Of a stretch of 64,000 nucleotides of DNA, positions 1-11,972 are shown one piece after another. Numbering within the stretch: the first letter of the stretch is position 1; each line of letters starts with the position of its first letter. The stretch covers positions 47,517 to 111,516 of the forward strand of contig QANU01099484.1 of NCBI GenBank assembly GCA_003254905.1, read 5' to 3'. The translations under genes and the position numbers were made by a program. The notes under the pieces were generated by a model. The model was not told the origin of the DNA. It did no database searches and saw only the letters and a program-made list of their open reading frames with translations. This DNA is from Nissolia schottii. Taxonomy: Eukaryota > Streptophyta > Magnoliopsida > Fabales > Fabaceae.

Positions 1-176
1 CTTCTAAAAATGTGGGAGAAAGAACCGCCACAAAATGTTAAGAACCGCCGATAGCTTCAACTCAATGACGATGATTACAGTGAACCGCCGGGAAGTGAAA
101 TAATCATTGAATTCTGTGGCAGTCGGGCATAACCGCTGCTAAACAACCACCACTAACAACAAGTTTTCTTGTGGTG
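1..176. mobile_element. CACTA-like transposon, right terminal fragment
   Basis: The stretch ends in TTTTCTTGTGGTG (164-176), whose complement CACCACAAGAAAA is one base from the common plant CACTA terminus CACTACAAGAAAA. Upstream are iterated AACCGCC motifs (near 24, 51, 83), as expected for subterminal repeats. The rest of the element would lie left of the window. No transposase is visible, and the match is by motif recall only. Confidence 0.45.
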
Positions 177-3100
177 TAATAAGTTTCACATTGCTCAATA
201 ATATGATCTATACGTGTAATCCTTAGCTTAAACAACTTTTTTTTTTTCCTTTCGAGTTAAATTTACTCAAGTCTAAGACTTTCTATAGGTATTCTTAATA
301 TTTTACACATGAAAATCAAAATGTAGGATTCCTTCCCACAATGGTTTTCATTGTTAGCCACCCTTTATATCAAATTTAGAATACCGTTGCAGTATAGGTG
401 CATGTTTGAGAACTATGTTAAACAACTTAAAAAAAAAAAATTGCATCTTGTTTGGTAAAAAAATACTATATGAAAAAAAAAAATTGTTTCTTCTAATTAT
501 AAAATGTTTTTTTAAAAATAATCAGAAGCAAAATTTTGGAGTTTTTGATTATAGGTTGAAGTTGATTATTTTAGAATTATGATATTTTACCAAACTAATT
601 AACTCTACAAATCAAATATAATATAATATAAATAAATCATTTAATATCTTTTTTTAATAATTTTTCTTATTACAGCAATTTTTTATACATTCCAAACAGA
701 CTAATTTAAAATCACTTTTATGTTAATACATCCAACCATAAATTGATATTTACTTAATCGATTATATAAAGAAACAATTATACTCATGATTGGAAAAATT
801 TAACGTTGCATCTTTTTCAAACAGATCTTAAGTATGTTTTCCCAAGCTTACTACATTTAATTAGGAAGCTTTCGTTTTCTGAACCAGGTCTCAATTATTG
901 GAAATAATTTAGAAGAGATAGTGAACCAATTGAAGCAACAATGTACGTATATATAATGTGTGGCTAGCTCAGTTCACTCAGTATATGTTATATATGCATC
1001 AAGGGGAAATTGTGTCACGAGTCACGACCCAAATAAAATACTAATGTTAAGCATCTTGAGTGAACAAATTAAAAGGGCACGAAAAATACAAGAAATAAAC
1101 AGAGTACAGAAAAATAACTGTGTTATATTATTAAGTTTGTGTTTATAATGGAGGGTGGGTCTATATATAGGTTAAAAACCCAACGGCTAAAAGATAAATT
1201 ATAATCAATCAAATATTTAAAAAATTATAATTAAATCAAATCAAATCATTTACAATCGTTAACAGAAATTATTCTTAACAAATAAAAACAAATATATATG
1301 CAGATATCAAATTCAAACCTTGCTACTGGGTTGTTGGTGTTTCATTTTCTTCAACACGAAAAGATTGAGTAGGATATGCCTTGACAAATTTCTTAAGGGA
1401 TTAAAAATATTTTATATGTATATAACAGAAATATAACTAACATTATATATATTCAAATGACATGACATGATGAGTAGGTATTTAGTTGGATTGAAGATGA
1501 CATCAGTACACAGAACAAGTAACACATGCAAAACTTTAAAATGTACCTTCTTGGTCGTAATTAAATTTAGCATTAAGTGACCTCTAAAATTGTATATTAG
1601 GTTGTTATGGACTTATTTTTTGACCTCTTACTCATTTTTTTTTTTAGTTTTTAATTAAATAAGGCGTTAAAATTAAGTTGGTTGTTAAAATTCTGTCTTG
1701 ACCTGTGGTAAGAAACATGCATGTAATTAGGAGTATGTAAGTATAACTAACAATCTGTCAATTAGGTAGAGTCAACCTCCCATTATGGTCAAAATACGAA
1801 AAACATTTTTATTTTATTTTTAATTTTGATGGTATAGATAGGAAATCCTTGTCACTATAACTAACTAAAATCTGGACTAGGATTTTAATGCTGCATTTGA
1901 TTTATTGTGTTTGAAGTAGAAAACGTAACGCAATTTCATTTCTGACTCGATAATCTTTGTCTGGTTATATATAACCTTATTCACACATAAGATGATAGAA
2001 ATATCATCTCTCTGGACTCATTATTGATGTTACTACAAATTTAATGGAAAGAAATTAATTATCGAAACAACCAATATGATGATCATGAATGTCGCCATGA
2101 AAGCTTCATTAGTATTTGTATTAGAGTATATTAATGTGATGTACGATTAGTATAATTTTTTTTTACACGTGCCCTTTTTTAATAGGGAAGGAAACTAATT
2201 CTTTCCGGCGTAATAAGACTTGTCATTTTAATCATGTTTTGATAAATTAACAAATTGTTGTTGAGCTTTGCGTTAGGAGGTGAAAGTTAATCACTTTTTG
2301 CAAAACATAATTGAATATCTGTATAAATTTTTTGAATATTGACAATATATTACAAATAAACTCACCCCCATTGAGTATAAAAGAAAACAATTAAACTCGT
2401 TTTTATATATACGAGTGCTAAGAAGATTATTAATAATTGAGAAATGATATGACGGCACTCATTTTATATAATCTTTAAGTAATTATGTACGTTCACAAAA
2501 GTTTGAGTTTTATAATGAATTCCATTATAAATAAATTTTTCATGTGGTTGATTAAAGGTTATTTAAAATTGTTGGTACAGTACTATTTTTCTTAATCATG
2601 TACATGCATGTTGTGACTTCTAGGGGGAGAAGGAGACTTATCGTGTAGTCATTGTTTTTATTTTTTAACAATATCATGAATTGAGAAAAATGATTGGTAA
2701 AGTTGATAAGAACTGCTGGTGTTTTTATTTTTTCTCTGTATTACCACGTCACCGCTAACCTATTAATTAATTTGTATTGTTGCCACGCCTACATCATAAC
2801 AAATAAATAATAGGGTAATTAGCAAAATTATCTTTGAGATTTTTTAAAATTATACTTTATTTTAAAATGGAGTTTATTTTGGTATCCCATAAAATTTAAG
2901 GGTATCGATATCATAACATTTAGATTTTGTTACGTGTCTCACTGACTCAAATTGTTTATTGCTTTAAATTTGTGACTGAATCATAATCGTTCAAATATAA
3001 TAAAATATTAATACCTTCCTAGAAGCTAGGGCACCAAAGACAAAGCCTTTTAAAATATGTATAAAATTGTATTATATCCCAACTTTTTACAATAATCTTG

Positions 3101-3299
3101 GGGTACACCACTTTTGTATCCACAATATACATACATACATACACTATACACAGTGACGACTACTTGTTATTACACAAGCTTTTTCATATACGAAAATTAA
3201 ATAAAACCGGATCCATGATGCATTAAATGGTGAAAAGTAACTGTCACACTTATTGCTCCTCATTCACACCCCAAGTGCATTGACTCATTCTCTATTCAA
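177..3299. other. intergenic, no gene seen
   Basis: AT-rich sequence with poly-A/T runs and only short ORFs without recognisable domains. Inverted TTTGGTAAAA / TTTTACCAAA motifs near 453 and 580 may mark an old MITE, but no target duplication was found. Confidence 0.6.
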
Positions 3300-3895
3300 T
3301 ACAAACATTTTAAAATATATGCACAAACTTTTGTGCACATCTACACAAAAATTTTAACAAACAAAAATAAAAAAATAAGATGAAAATGCAAACGAAAACG
3401 AAAATGATACGAAGAAAACTTTGGTGCTTACATGCACAAACTTTTATATAAGCATACACAAAACTTTCTTAAAAGATACACACTTTTGAACACCAAAAAC
3501 AAAAAATGCGACGAAAATGAAAATTCTGAGCTCCATAACATCTTACAAACTTTTGTGCTCACATGCACAAACTTTTGAACAAGAGTACACACAACTTTCT
3601 TCAAAAATACACAAACTTTTGAACAACCAAAAATTAAAAAGATGATGGAAACAAAAATGAAAACTTTGGGATCCATAACTTCTTGCGAACTTTGGTGCTC
3701 CCACGCAGAAGTTTTTCTTCAAAAATACAAACTTTTTTTAAACAATACACAAACTTTTGAACACCTAAAAACAAAAAAAAAAACATGAGAAAAATAAAAA
3801 TAAAAATTCTGAGATTCATAATGTCTTACGAACTTTGATGCTCAACATACATAAACTTTTCTTACAAAATACACAAACTTTTTGATATGTTGCAT
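3300..3895. repeat. degenerate tandem repeat, unit about 135-145 bp
   Basis: The phrases GTGCTCACATGCACAAACTTT and TACACAAACTTTTGAACA recur in four diverged units, with anchors near 3423, 3555, 3694 and 3838. The short minus-strand ORFs here follow the repeat and have no domain. Similar GTGCACAAAC phrases occur in the MITE at 7518-7744, so the array may derive from the same element family. Confidence 0.65.
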
Positions 3896-3996
3896 CTTTG
3901 TAATCATCTCATTAGTTTATAATTATCTTCTTCCCTCTTTAGGTTGATCCTCTTAGTTTTAATTGAGGTGTAATTGCTCTCCCTTTTGTATAAAAT

Positions 3997-4099
3997 CATG
4001 TGCAATTCATCAATAGCACTATACATAAAAAATTCAGTCCACAGTACATGTGCAATTCATCAATAGCACTATACATAAAAAATTCAGTCCACAGTACAT
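3997..4099. repeat. 50-bp perfect tandem duplication
   Basis: Bases 3997-4046 are repeated exactly as 4047-4096, with 3 more bases of a third unit. Identity suggests a recent duplication. It lies directly in front of the copia RT remnant. Confidence 0.95.
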
Positions 4100-4103
4100 T
4101 GCC

Positions 4104-4410
4104 CTACCACCTTACTTTCTCTTTGGTTTTTTCTGTTTGTAATGCTGGTGTATGTGGATATGATCTACTACTAACTAGCAATGGCATTACAGAAATCAAC
4201 AGAGTCAAGTGGTCTTTACATGAGCAATTCACCATCAAGGACCTTGACAATGTCAAATACTTCTTAGACATGGAAGTGGTTTGTTCCAAGAATATTATTT
4301 CACTTTACCAAAGAAAGTATGCTCTAGAATTGATAGAAGATGTTGACCTACTTGCTACAAAACCTGCCTCTACTCCTTGTGATCTAGCAGCGAAGTTATC
4401 AGGAACATAA
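4104..4410 (+). pseudogene. Ty1/copia reverse transcriptase fragment
   Basis: The translation ends in a run typical of the C-terminal part of copia RT: a YDLLLT stretch where the catalytic YVDDLLLT is expected, then FTIKDLDNVKYFLDMEV, SLYQRKYALELIED and KPASTPCDLAAKLS. The YVDD core is damaged (GYDLL), the upstream RT is absent, and no RNase H follows. The ORF's apparent N-terminus (4000-4100) is the tandem duplication, not element sequence. It is a dead fragment of an otherwise deleted copia element. Confidence 0.85.
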
Positions 4411-4720
4411 GAACACTTTTTTTTCCCCTCTAATTGTAAATAACACATGCTTATTTATATAGTAATTTAATTGGCAAGTTAGTTTGCTTGTTTTTCATCC
4501 AATTGTCGACCTTCTATAAGTTAGTTAGAGTTGATTAGCTAGCTTTAGCAATTCTCAGTGATAATCTTGAGTTGTGTATATAAACATAATCAATGAAATG
4601 AGAGAGAACCTATAGTTTATTTTCTCACTAATCCTTGAATCATTTCTCTCGACTCTCTCTGCTCACTGACATTGTCTCGGTAATAGAACTTAAATTTGTT
4701 ATTAAAGTCTTTATGATTCC
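4411..4720 (+). other. possible copia LTR remnant
   Basis: The sequence after the RT scrap has LTR-like features: a TATA-like GTGTATATAAAC near 4574, AATGAAATGAGAGAGAA, and a CT-rich stretch ending near 4680. No paired LTR or TSD was found, so the assignment rests on position and style. Confidence 0.3.
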
Positions 4721-4984
4721 CTGATCTCTTTCTAATTTATTTACAAGCAATCATATTTTTAAATTTGAATTCATTATTTATAAAAAAAATATTTTTCACA
4801 CATAAAAAAATATTTCTATGGTACAAAAATAATTATGTTATGAATATTTCCACTAGTTTAAGATTTTGAATCTCAAACTTAAATAACAACATTAAAACTA
4901 AGTTTAGAATGATAATTCATGATATAATTCTTTTGAGAACCCCTGAACATAACATTTGAGATTGTAAGTCAATTCACGACCTAT
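4721..4984. other. no gene seen
   Basis: AT-rich spacer between the copia scrap and the LINE remnant. Nothing recognised. Confidence 0.5.
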
Positions 4985-5767
4985 CTTTTTCAAGAAATAT
5001 TGGGATGTGATTTGGTCCCAAGGAGGAGCAATAAGTTCATTTGACTTCCGCCCAATTAGCCTTTTGCAACGTGGTTTATAAGGTGATCATTACTAAGGTT
5101 ATTGTTAACCACTTGAGGCCTTTTCTGGATCATTTGGTTAGCCCACTCCAAGGTAGCTATATTCCTAGGAGAGGGGCCAAGGCGGTGGTGGCTTTTGAGG
5201 TGGATCTTAATTAAGAGTGCTTATTATAGGGTCGATTGGAGTTTTATCCTTTCTACTTTGCGAGATTTTGGGCTTCCTCATAGTCTTGTGCAATTTAACA
5301 TGTCTTGTGTGACTTTGTCGTGCACCATCCCATATCACATCTTTTGTTTGCGGATGATGATGTTCTCTTGTTTTTTTAAAGCAAGAAATTCCCAAATAAG
5401 ATGCGTTATGGATACTTTGAAGGTTTTCTTGTAAGGCGTGTGATTTTCTCTCGTAATGTGCAAAGGAGGCGCAGAGACAGTTTTACCAATATTTCTTCTC
5501 CTCGTTTTACAACGGATGTTGGTAAATATTTGGGTTTCAAGCTTATCCAAGGGCGAGCCAAGGAGAATTTTCATGGGTTGTTGGAGAAGATGCAGCCGCG
5601 TTTGACTCGTTAGAAGGGTAAGCTCTTGAATAGAGTTGCATGGGCGTCTGTTTATTGTTCAATCAACACTCCAATCGGTCCCTATTTATAATATGCAAGA
5701 GCAGTTGCTCCCTGCCTCCATTTTTATAACAAGATGAATAATTTGGCTCGAACATTTTTGTGGAAAG
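4985..5767 (+). pseudogene. LINE (non-LTR) reverse transcriptase remnant, part 1
   Basis: Reading across frames gives the ordered landmarks of a plant L1-type RT: FDFRPISL, VIVNHLRPFLDHLVSPLQGSY, IPRRGAKAVVAFEVDL, AYYRVDWSF, TLRDFGLP, FADDDVLLF (the FADD catalytic motif, 5347-5361), NSQIRCVMDTLK, GKYLGFKLIQGR, NLARTFLWK. Frames change several times, and the segments between AYYRVDW and FADD are shortened. The element is dead. It breaks off at 5767 where an LTR fragment begins, and its RNase H tail resumes near 7290. Confidence 0.85.
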
Positions 5768-7290
5768 TGTCACGGCCTAACTTAGGGTAGTGATCAGCAC
5801 GCAAGGGGCTAGTTTCCTTACGGAAGCCTCTGAAACGCTTTTCATAAAAACATGCGCTTTAACTTTAATTAAAATAAAAAAAACATTCTATTTCTGAATA
5901 AACATGAACTCTTTTATATAAAACATAAATATACATGATAAAATACGCAACTGGTCCGAGGATCCTGCATGTATGCAATTGGAGCACTCTAGACATAACT
6001 CGATTACAAAATAAAATAAATTAACAATTCTTATAGGTAGCTTCACCTCAAGGTGAACTGCTGACTCTTGGATTCAGACGTCGCAATGCTGACCATGATC
6101 TCTATTCTCTGCTACGTTGCTTCGTAACCTAGAACTGGAGGGGGAGGTGAGGGGTGAGAACTCTAGGGAGAGTCTCGGCAAGAGGCCATCTGCACGGCAA
6201 CATGGGACACTTCAAAAACACATGGCATGCAGATGCAAAACATAATATATAACAAACATAAAACATTTCTATAATAACTAATACATAAAAGCATTTGAAA
6301 ATATAATATAATTGGAGAGTTTTTCTAGATAGACGTTCCGAGCATTACGGTTTAACTGTTTCTGAAATGTTTGGTCTTTACGGTCTTGCCCGTAATTTAC
6401 ATGACATGATACATGATACATGACACCGAGTATCACGGGCTGCCATGTCCGGGCTTTACAGTCTTGCCCCTAAATCTACATGAATCCTATTCTACTTTAT
6501 GATGGTACAAGGTATACCAAGGTCAACGTAGATTGTTGCTGATTTACAGTTCTATCCTAGATTTACTCCCATGAAAACAATTTCAAGTACATAACATGAT
6601 CATCACAACATAATCCTTATCATAACATGACTTAATATCCTTAAGTGTTTTATTTTGGAAAAATAAAGGTAAATTAAGATCTCATGCTTAGGGAGGTTCC
6701 CAAGTAAGAGAGGTGCGTCACAATGGACATCTTAAGTACCAAGTCTTGTCCTTAATCAGAACTTTTTCTTAACATAAGTCTTTTTCCACCAGAATTTTTC
6801 CTTATCCATTATCTTTTATTAAGGGTTTAACTAAATAGTGTGAGTATCTATATCATTTAATGCTAATCATACACACATAACATGAATATATTTAATGCAA
6901 TAAATATGGTCCCATGTAGTTCTAAAAATAGTTTCATGATTTTCTAAAAATAGCTTCGTAAATGTCTATCTCATAAATAAAGATTTTCTAAATAAATAAT
7001 CCGAAGAGAATATCTAACTAAATAAAAGAATAACTAACTTCATAAATACATAATTAAAATAATAAATTCCACCTCCTAGGATTTTATAAAAACATGCATA
7101 AATAAAATAAAAAATAAAGTAAATAAATAACTTTTAAAAATAATTACATGGTCTAAAATAGACCGTGAAGAAAGCCACTCACCTTAACATGATTGATCGT
7201 TAAGTAGCACTAAGTTAGAAGCTCCTATAACCTTAAGTGGAGGCACTGCATTCCTCACAAACAAAAGCGAGAGGGAGAAAAGAATAAAAA
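5768..7290 (-). mobile_element. LTR fragment (TGTCACGGCC family) inserted in the LINE
   Basis: It starts abruptly with TGTCACGGCC inside the LINE. Like the LARD LTR in the same orientation, it contains a block with GGTGAGAAC (near 6150-6170). The left border at 5768 is sharp. The right border is approximate because no matching 5-bp TSD was found. No internal coding region is present, so it is a solo or truncated LTR. Superfamily Ty3/gypsy is inferred from resemblance to the LARD LTR. Confidence 0.5.
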
Positions 7291-7840
7291 TATAACCGGA
7301 GCTTTTGGCCATAAAGGAAGGGCTTCACATTGCTTGGAATTTGAGATTTTGGAAGGTTTGGTGCGAAACAGAATTGTAGTGAGGCTTAGGCTCTCATTAC
7401 TTCTTCGGATCTTCCATTCTTCATGCCATTCGTGATTTGATTAGGAGAGATTGGGACGTTCATGTTGAGTGGGTTATGCGATTGGCAAATGGAGTGACTG
7501 ATTTTCTTGCTAAGATACAAAAATGCTACATGTACATCCAATTTCATACACCCATACATACACCATTAATAATGTACAAACTTTATTCTCACGAGTGCAC
7601 AAACATTACAAACTTGTAAATAATACTCTCAATTATACTTAATTAAGTGCACAAACATTACCTGAATTAAAACACAAACTTTATGTATATAAGTACGAGG
7701 TGTATGTATGGTGTATGATTTTTGGTGTACGTGTAGCATAACTCGCTAAGATATTGGCGCTCGAGCTAGTGAAAGGGTGCATCTTTGGAGTGAGTCACCC
7801 ATGGGAGTCTTGCCTCAACCAAAAAAAAAAGAAAAATTCA
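7290..7840 (+). pseudogene. LINE remnant, part 2 (RNase H tail)
   Basis: The translation shows KEGLHIAWNLRFWKVWCET, HAIRDLIRRDWDVHVEWVMRLANGVTDFLAKI and, after the inserted MITE, GARASERVHLWSESPMGVLPQ. This is the C-terminal RNase H-like region of plant L1-type LINEs. It ends just before an A-rich run at 7820-7838, consistent with a LINE 3' tail. The frame is broken, and the segment between FLWK (5767) and here is lost or displaced by the LTR fragment. Confidence 0.8.
7518..7744. mobile_element. MITE, Mutator-like, with 9-bp TSD
   Basis: A 227-bp insertion splits the LINE FLAKI/GARAS reading. It is flanked by GCTAAGATA at 7509-7517 and 7745-7753. The ends are imperfect inverted repeats of about 40 bp, sharing ATGCTACAYGTACA and ATACATACACC. 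It has no coding capacity. A 9-bp TSD with long TIRs is typical of Mutator-like elements. The family name is inferred. Confidence 0.85.
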
Positions 7841-8894
7841 ATCCCAATTCTAAAAGAATTGAAATTGAATTTGAATTATGTTACAATTTCAATCTTGACA
7901 TCCAAACAAACTCTAATAATAATATCGATAAAATGGGTTAGGAGCATTTTGAGAATAATTATTGCATATATTTCCCAAAAATATGTATTATAATTCAAAC
8001 AAATTGATTCTTTAACTAGTTTCAAGTAATCTCAAAAAAAAAAAACTTTCATAAGAATTTTTTTTTATAATGCGAAACAGACATTGTTTTAAAATATCAC
8101 TAAGAAGGTGATTATTGTTTTAAAGTTTCAAATCTTGATCATCCAAACACCCGCCCCCCCAATGGTTTCAGCAGCATGCATGGGAAAAATTAAGTTCAGC
8201 ATCGATTAGCTTGAGAAACCTGGCTTGCCCGGAGACATGATTAATTTGTGTAGCGAAATTCTGGGACTTTAGAAAAATCATAAATTTTTATTGGAGGGAT
8301 ATTGAAAGGAACATGTTATTAACATGTATTTGATTTTGAATAATATATATCTTAAAGCTCTTTTATGCATCAAAATTAATTTCTTAATTAAACTATTCAA
8401 ACTAAATAGGTTGGTTTTGTTGTAAATGAGTCCACAATAACACGTTTCATTAATTTATTGCTAATATAAGGATGTAATGACTTCAGTTACAAAGAGGTAA
8501 ACTCAAGAGAGTAGTATACTTAAAAGTTATGGTAAATAATGGGAACAGCTTGGAGTCATTTTTTTTTACGTTTTGAAAAGGTAGAGTTTTCGTATTATTT
8601 TGCTTTCAAGGTAAATCAAGAGAGAGTATAGACCACTCACGGAAGGTGGGAACTCAAATTTTAAAGAAGTTATTCTTTGCGTGGAATGTTATAATCTACA
8701 ACAAAATTTAGACAACTACTATATTTCACAAGATTACGGGTCTAGTTATGCTCACATTTTTTCTCTCATATGACGGGACTCATACTTTTTTTATAAGAGA
8801 GTTGTATGATTATTATACAAGTAACATTTTATTTCTTTGCTATCATTTTTGTAGAAATAATGTAAAATCATAATGTCCATTAATGAAATCAAAT
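7841..8894. other. intergenic, no gene seen
   Basis: AT-rich sequence with homopolymer runs. Only short ORFs without recognisable motifs. Confidence 0.55.
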
Positions 8895-9390
8895 AAATAT
8901 CATAATATTGTGATAAAAGATATGAAATCGCCGCAAAACGTAAAATAAAATTGTCGCTAATTGTCAATTTCTTTTTGTGACAAAATCCCAAATTTTGTTG
9001 TTATAGATTTTCATTGTCGACTTTGTCTTTGTGAAAAATCTAAAATAAAAATTTGGCCAAAATTGTCTCTACAAAATATAAAAGTAAATTTTTTGGTCAA
9101 AATCACCCCGACAAAATACAAAAATCAGTCACGTTATTCTTTTTATTATACGTCATGCAAAGAGACACCGGAGTGAATTTTGTATCTTACATAGATGATT
9201 TTGACCAAATTTTTTTGTTAGTGGCAAAATTAACCAAAATGAAAATTTACACCCACGAAATTGAGGTTGTGAAGATTTTTTGGAATATATATTGTGATCT
9301 CAAATAAATAAATAAATAAAGAACGGTGCAGCGGCAAAATGGTTGCACTATACTTCTTTTAAACCCTGTATTTTAGTGGCGATAATATTT
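8895..9390. repeat. GCGGCAAAAT-type subterminal repeat stretch
   Basis: Phrases such as CGCCGCAAAA, TTGTCGCTAA, CCCCGACAAAAT, TTAGTGGCAAAATT and GCAGCGGCAAAATGG recur on both strands. The style matches the stretches at 16275-16640 and 59051-59490 and resembles CACTA subterminal repeats. No clear termini. An AAAT microsatellite sits at 9303-9319. Confidence 0.35.
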
Positions 9391-11190
9391 AGAGGTTAAT
9401 ACAAATAAACGAAAAAAAAGAAAAGAAAAAGAACAGAATGTGGACGTTCTATGATGCATCTTTCTAGTTGTTTCTACGCGTATGCAGGTAATTTAATTAC
9501 AGCTGCAACATTCATCATTGCTATCGTTGCTAAAACTGCTCAAGTCACTAACGATGTATATATAGAGAAAAGGATTCAAATGAGACCCACGAAGAGACAA
9601 ATAGATTGGTTATCTTAATTTCGTTTTTCCACTTAATGAATAATCTCATTGATCAAATCAATATACTTTCTGCTGAATAATAAGATCATCTAGGGTCGAT
9701 TTCACATTGTTCTTCCTTTGTGGATCACAAACAGAATCGCGCTGTAAATCACACAATCTTTTCGAGTCAATCATGACTCCGAAAAATTTTATGTGGCATT
9801 GGTTACGAAATGGCCAAAGCCCAAAAGGCATGATCTTCCGCGAATGGTAAATGCATCTTTCATGACGCAAATAGATAAAGAGTGCATGTGAGTTCAAGGA
9901 TGGCTTGAATTAGTGGCGATCCCCCTTTTATTTATTCATACGTTTCTCACTTACGAATTTGAAAAATTCCATTTAAAAACAAAAAATTTAATCTTGCCAG
10001 CCAAGGTTATAAATAATACCGTCCCCCCTCACAAATTTAATTTCTAATTATTAAGACAAAGAAATAACCTGTAATGAGGTGAAATTGTGATGGATTGAAT
10101 TATGGATATAATAGAAATAATTGTGGTATTTTCTGCATTTGAGGTGTTTGGAATTACCATGAAATGGATAGAGATGAAAAATACTTCTTAAGGAAGGAGA
10201 TGATTAAGAAAGAAATCCTATAGAGAGAAGATAGGATAAGCCAATACAAATTTTCCATGCCTTCTCATTCTCCTCTTCCCCCTATTTATAATAAATTTGG
10301 CTCCACTAATTGGATAAATTCCTAATTCGGACCTTTATTTACTTAGGTCTGTTCCATAACCGTTTAATATTTAAAATTGCAAGAGTAATGTTTTCCACGA
10401 CTTAGAACACTACGAGTGAGCTCGTATGTACGAGACTCTCATTTCTTTCTTCTATTGATTTCTTAAGTTTTCAAAGCAACCTCTCTATTTACAATTTTTT
10501 TGTTTTTGCCATCCCTTCTATCTCATTAAACAAATACAAGCTAAACAAATTCTTAACTACACGCTTGGTATGATGACATTTCACTTAAAACTACTATTGT
10601 CTTCATTTAACACGCAAAACATATTATTGAAGTGGTCCTAATGCACCTTAATTAGTGCCTACTCTAGGAAAAGAGAATGTTTTTTCACCATGACTTCGAG
10701 AGTGTGAACGAGGTTAATGAAAGTTGCACGTTCGTATTCATAGTAAAATTGAAAATGTCAAGAAATGAAAAAATGAAGAGAAAAAGAGTGAGTTGGTGCT
10801 GTTGTCACAATTGGTTGTAATTTTAATGTTTGGGGGGAGGGGTGTGTGTGTATGGTTCATACGCTATGACTTGTGCTATTGCTATTTTTGGGGGTGAAGG
10901 GAGTTTCTGAGATAGTGGAGCATCTCACGCTTCAAGCCCAAGCAAAGGCAAGGTCGATGAGGTGGCGCTTTCAGAACGAGGCCCTAGCACGTGTGGACCA
11001 TCTCGGCTTCCCTCATTGACGCGTGTGCCCTGCCACTACGGTTGCCAAGAATTGTAGTGAAAATAAATAGAAATTAGAAAAATAAATGAGAGAGGCTAAT
11101 TGAGATAGTGGGGTTTGAGGACTTTTTGTTTTTTCTCTTTTTGGGTTTTTTTTTTTAATTATTATTATAAGTTTAGGAGGGGGATTGAAT
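9391..11190. other. intergenic sequence upstream of the MYB gene
   Basis: No gene seen. A G-box hexamer CACGTG occurs near 10987, about 210 bp upstream of the MYB TATA box, and could be a promoter element. This is inference only. Confidence 0.5.
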
Positions 11191-11198
11191 TCTTTTTG

Positions 11199-11208
11199 TA
11201 TATAAATA
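11199..11208 (+). promoter_or_regulatory. TATA box of the MYB gene
   Basis: TATATAAATA at 11199-11208 would place transcription start near 11230. A CT-rich tract at 11271-11294, common in plant 5' UTRs, follows, and the gap that must hold exon 1 comes next. Confidence 0.6.
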
Positions 11209-11271
11209 AGTAGGTGGTGGTGCTCTATCCCAAACTTGTTTATTGTGCATATTCTTAGGAAAACTCTTGAT

Positions 11272-11302
<31 letters not shown>

Positions 11303-11451
11303 GTCTCTGTCTGTGTCTATATATCAGTTGTTGAGTCGTCTTGTGTATTGGGGGAGGATCATTGATCATTGATCATTGGTCATTCTCATTTCCTAGTTAG
11401 ACCCTTTGTTTGGCATTTTGGAGAGAGCAAGAGAGGGAAAAAAAAAAAAAA

Positions 11452-11658
11452 NNNNNNNNNNNNNNNNNNNNNNNNNNNNNNNNNNNNNNNNNNNNNNNNN
11501 NNNNNNNNNNNNNNNNNNNNNNNNNNNNNNNNNNNNNNNNNNNNNNNNNNNNNNNNNNNNNNNNNNNNNNNNNNNNNNNNNNNNNNNNNNNNNNNNNNNN
11601 NNNNNNNNNNNNNNNNNNNNNNNNNNNNNNNNNNNNNNNNNNNNNNNNNNNNNNNNNN
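11452..11658 (+). other. assembly gap (207 N) expected to hold MYB exon 1
   Basis: Neither flank encodes the N-terminal half of the MYB R2 repeat, yet exon 2 begins in phase inside R2. Exon 1 of plant R2R3-MYB genes is usually about 130-140 nt and would fit. The gap follows a poly-A run, which may have caused the assembly break. Bases 11659-11972 are then intron 1. Confidence 0.75.
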
Positions 11659-11972
11659 GGGGAAGAGAATGGCTTGGATGTGGGAAAATCTTGCAAAGGG
11701 GTCCATAAGGTTTTTGCAACTTGGTCCAATGGCCTTGCTTGCTGCCTCTCTCTATGCCATGCTCATTTTCTTCCCATTTCATGGGTCTCTATTTAGAGGA
11801 AAAGAAACCAAACGTATTCTTATGACTTTGAATGTGGCTTAAGCATTTTAGTTACAAGGAGGCAAGAAATATTAAGAGCTTGCCACATGTTTTCATCTGT
11901 GCCTTTCAATTCCAAAAATGCTCAGAAGAAAGTGATCCTTCAATTGAATTTTAACGTGGCCACTTCATGCAG

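Noticed and set aside
11369..11842. Six ORFs running through the N gap
   Set aside because: They are open only because N codons are translated as X. The flanks have no coding character.
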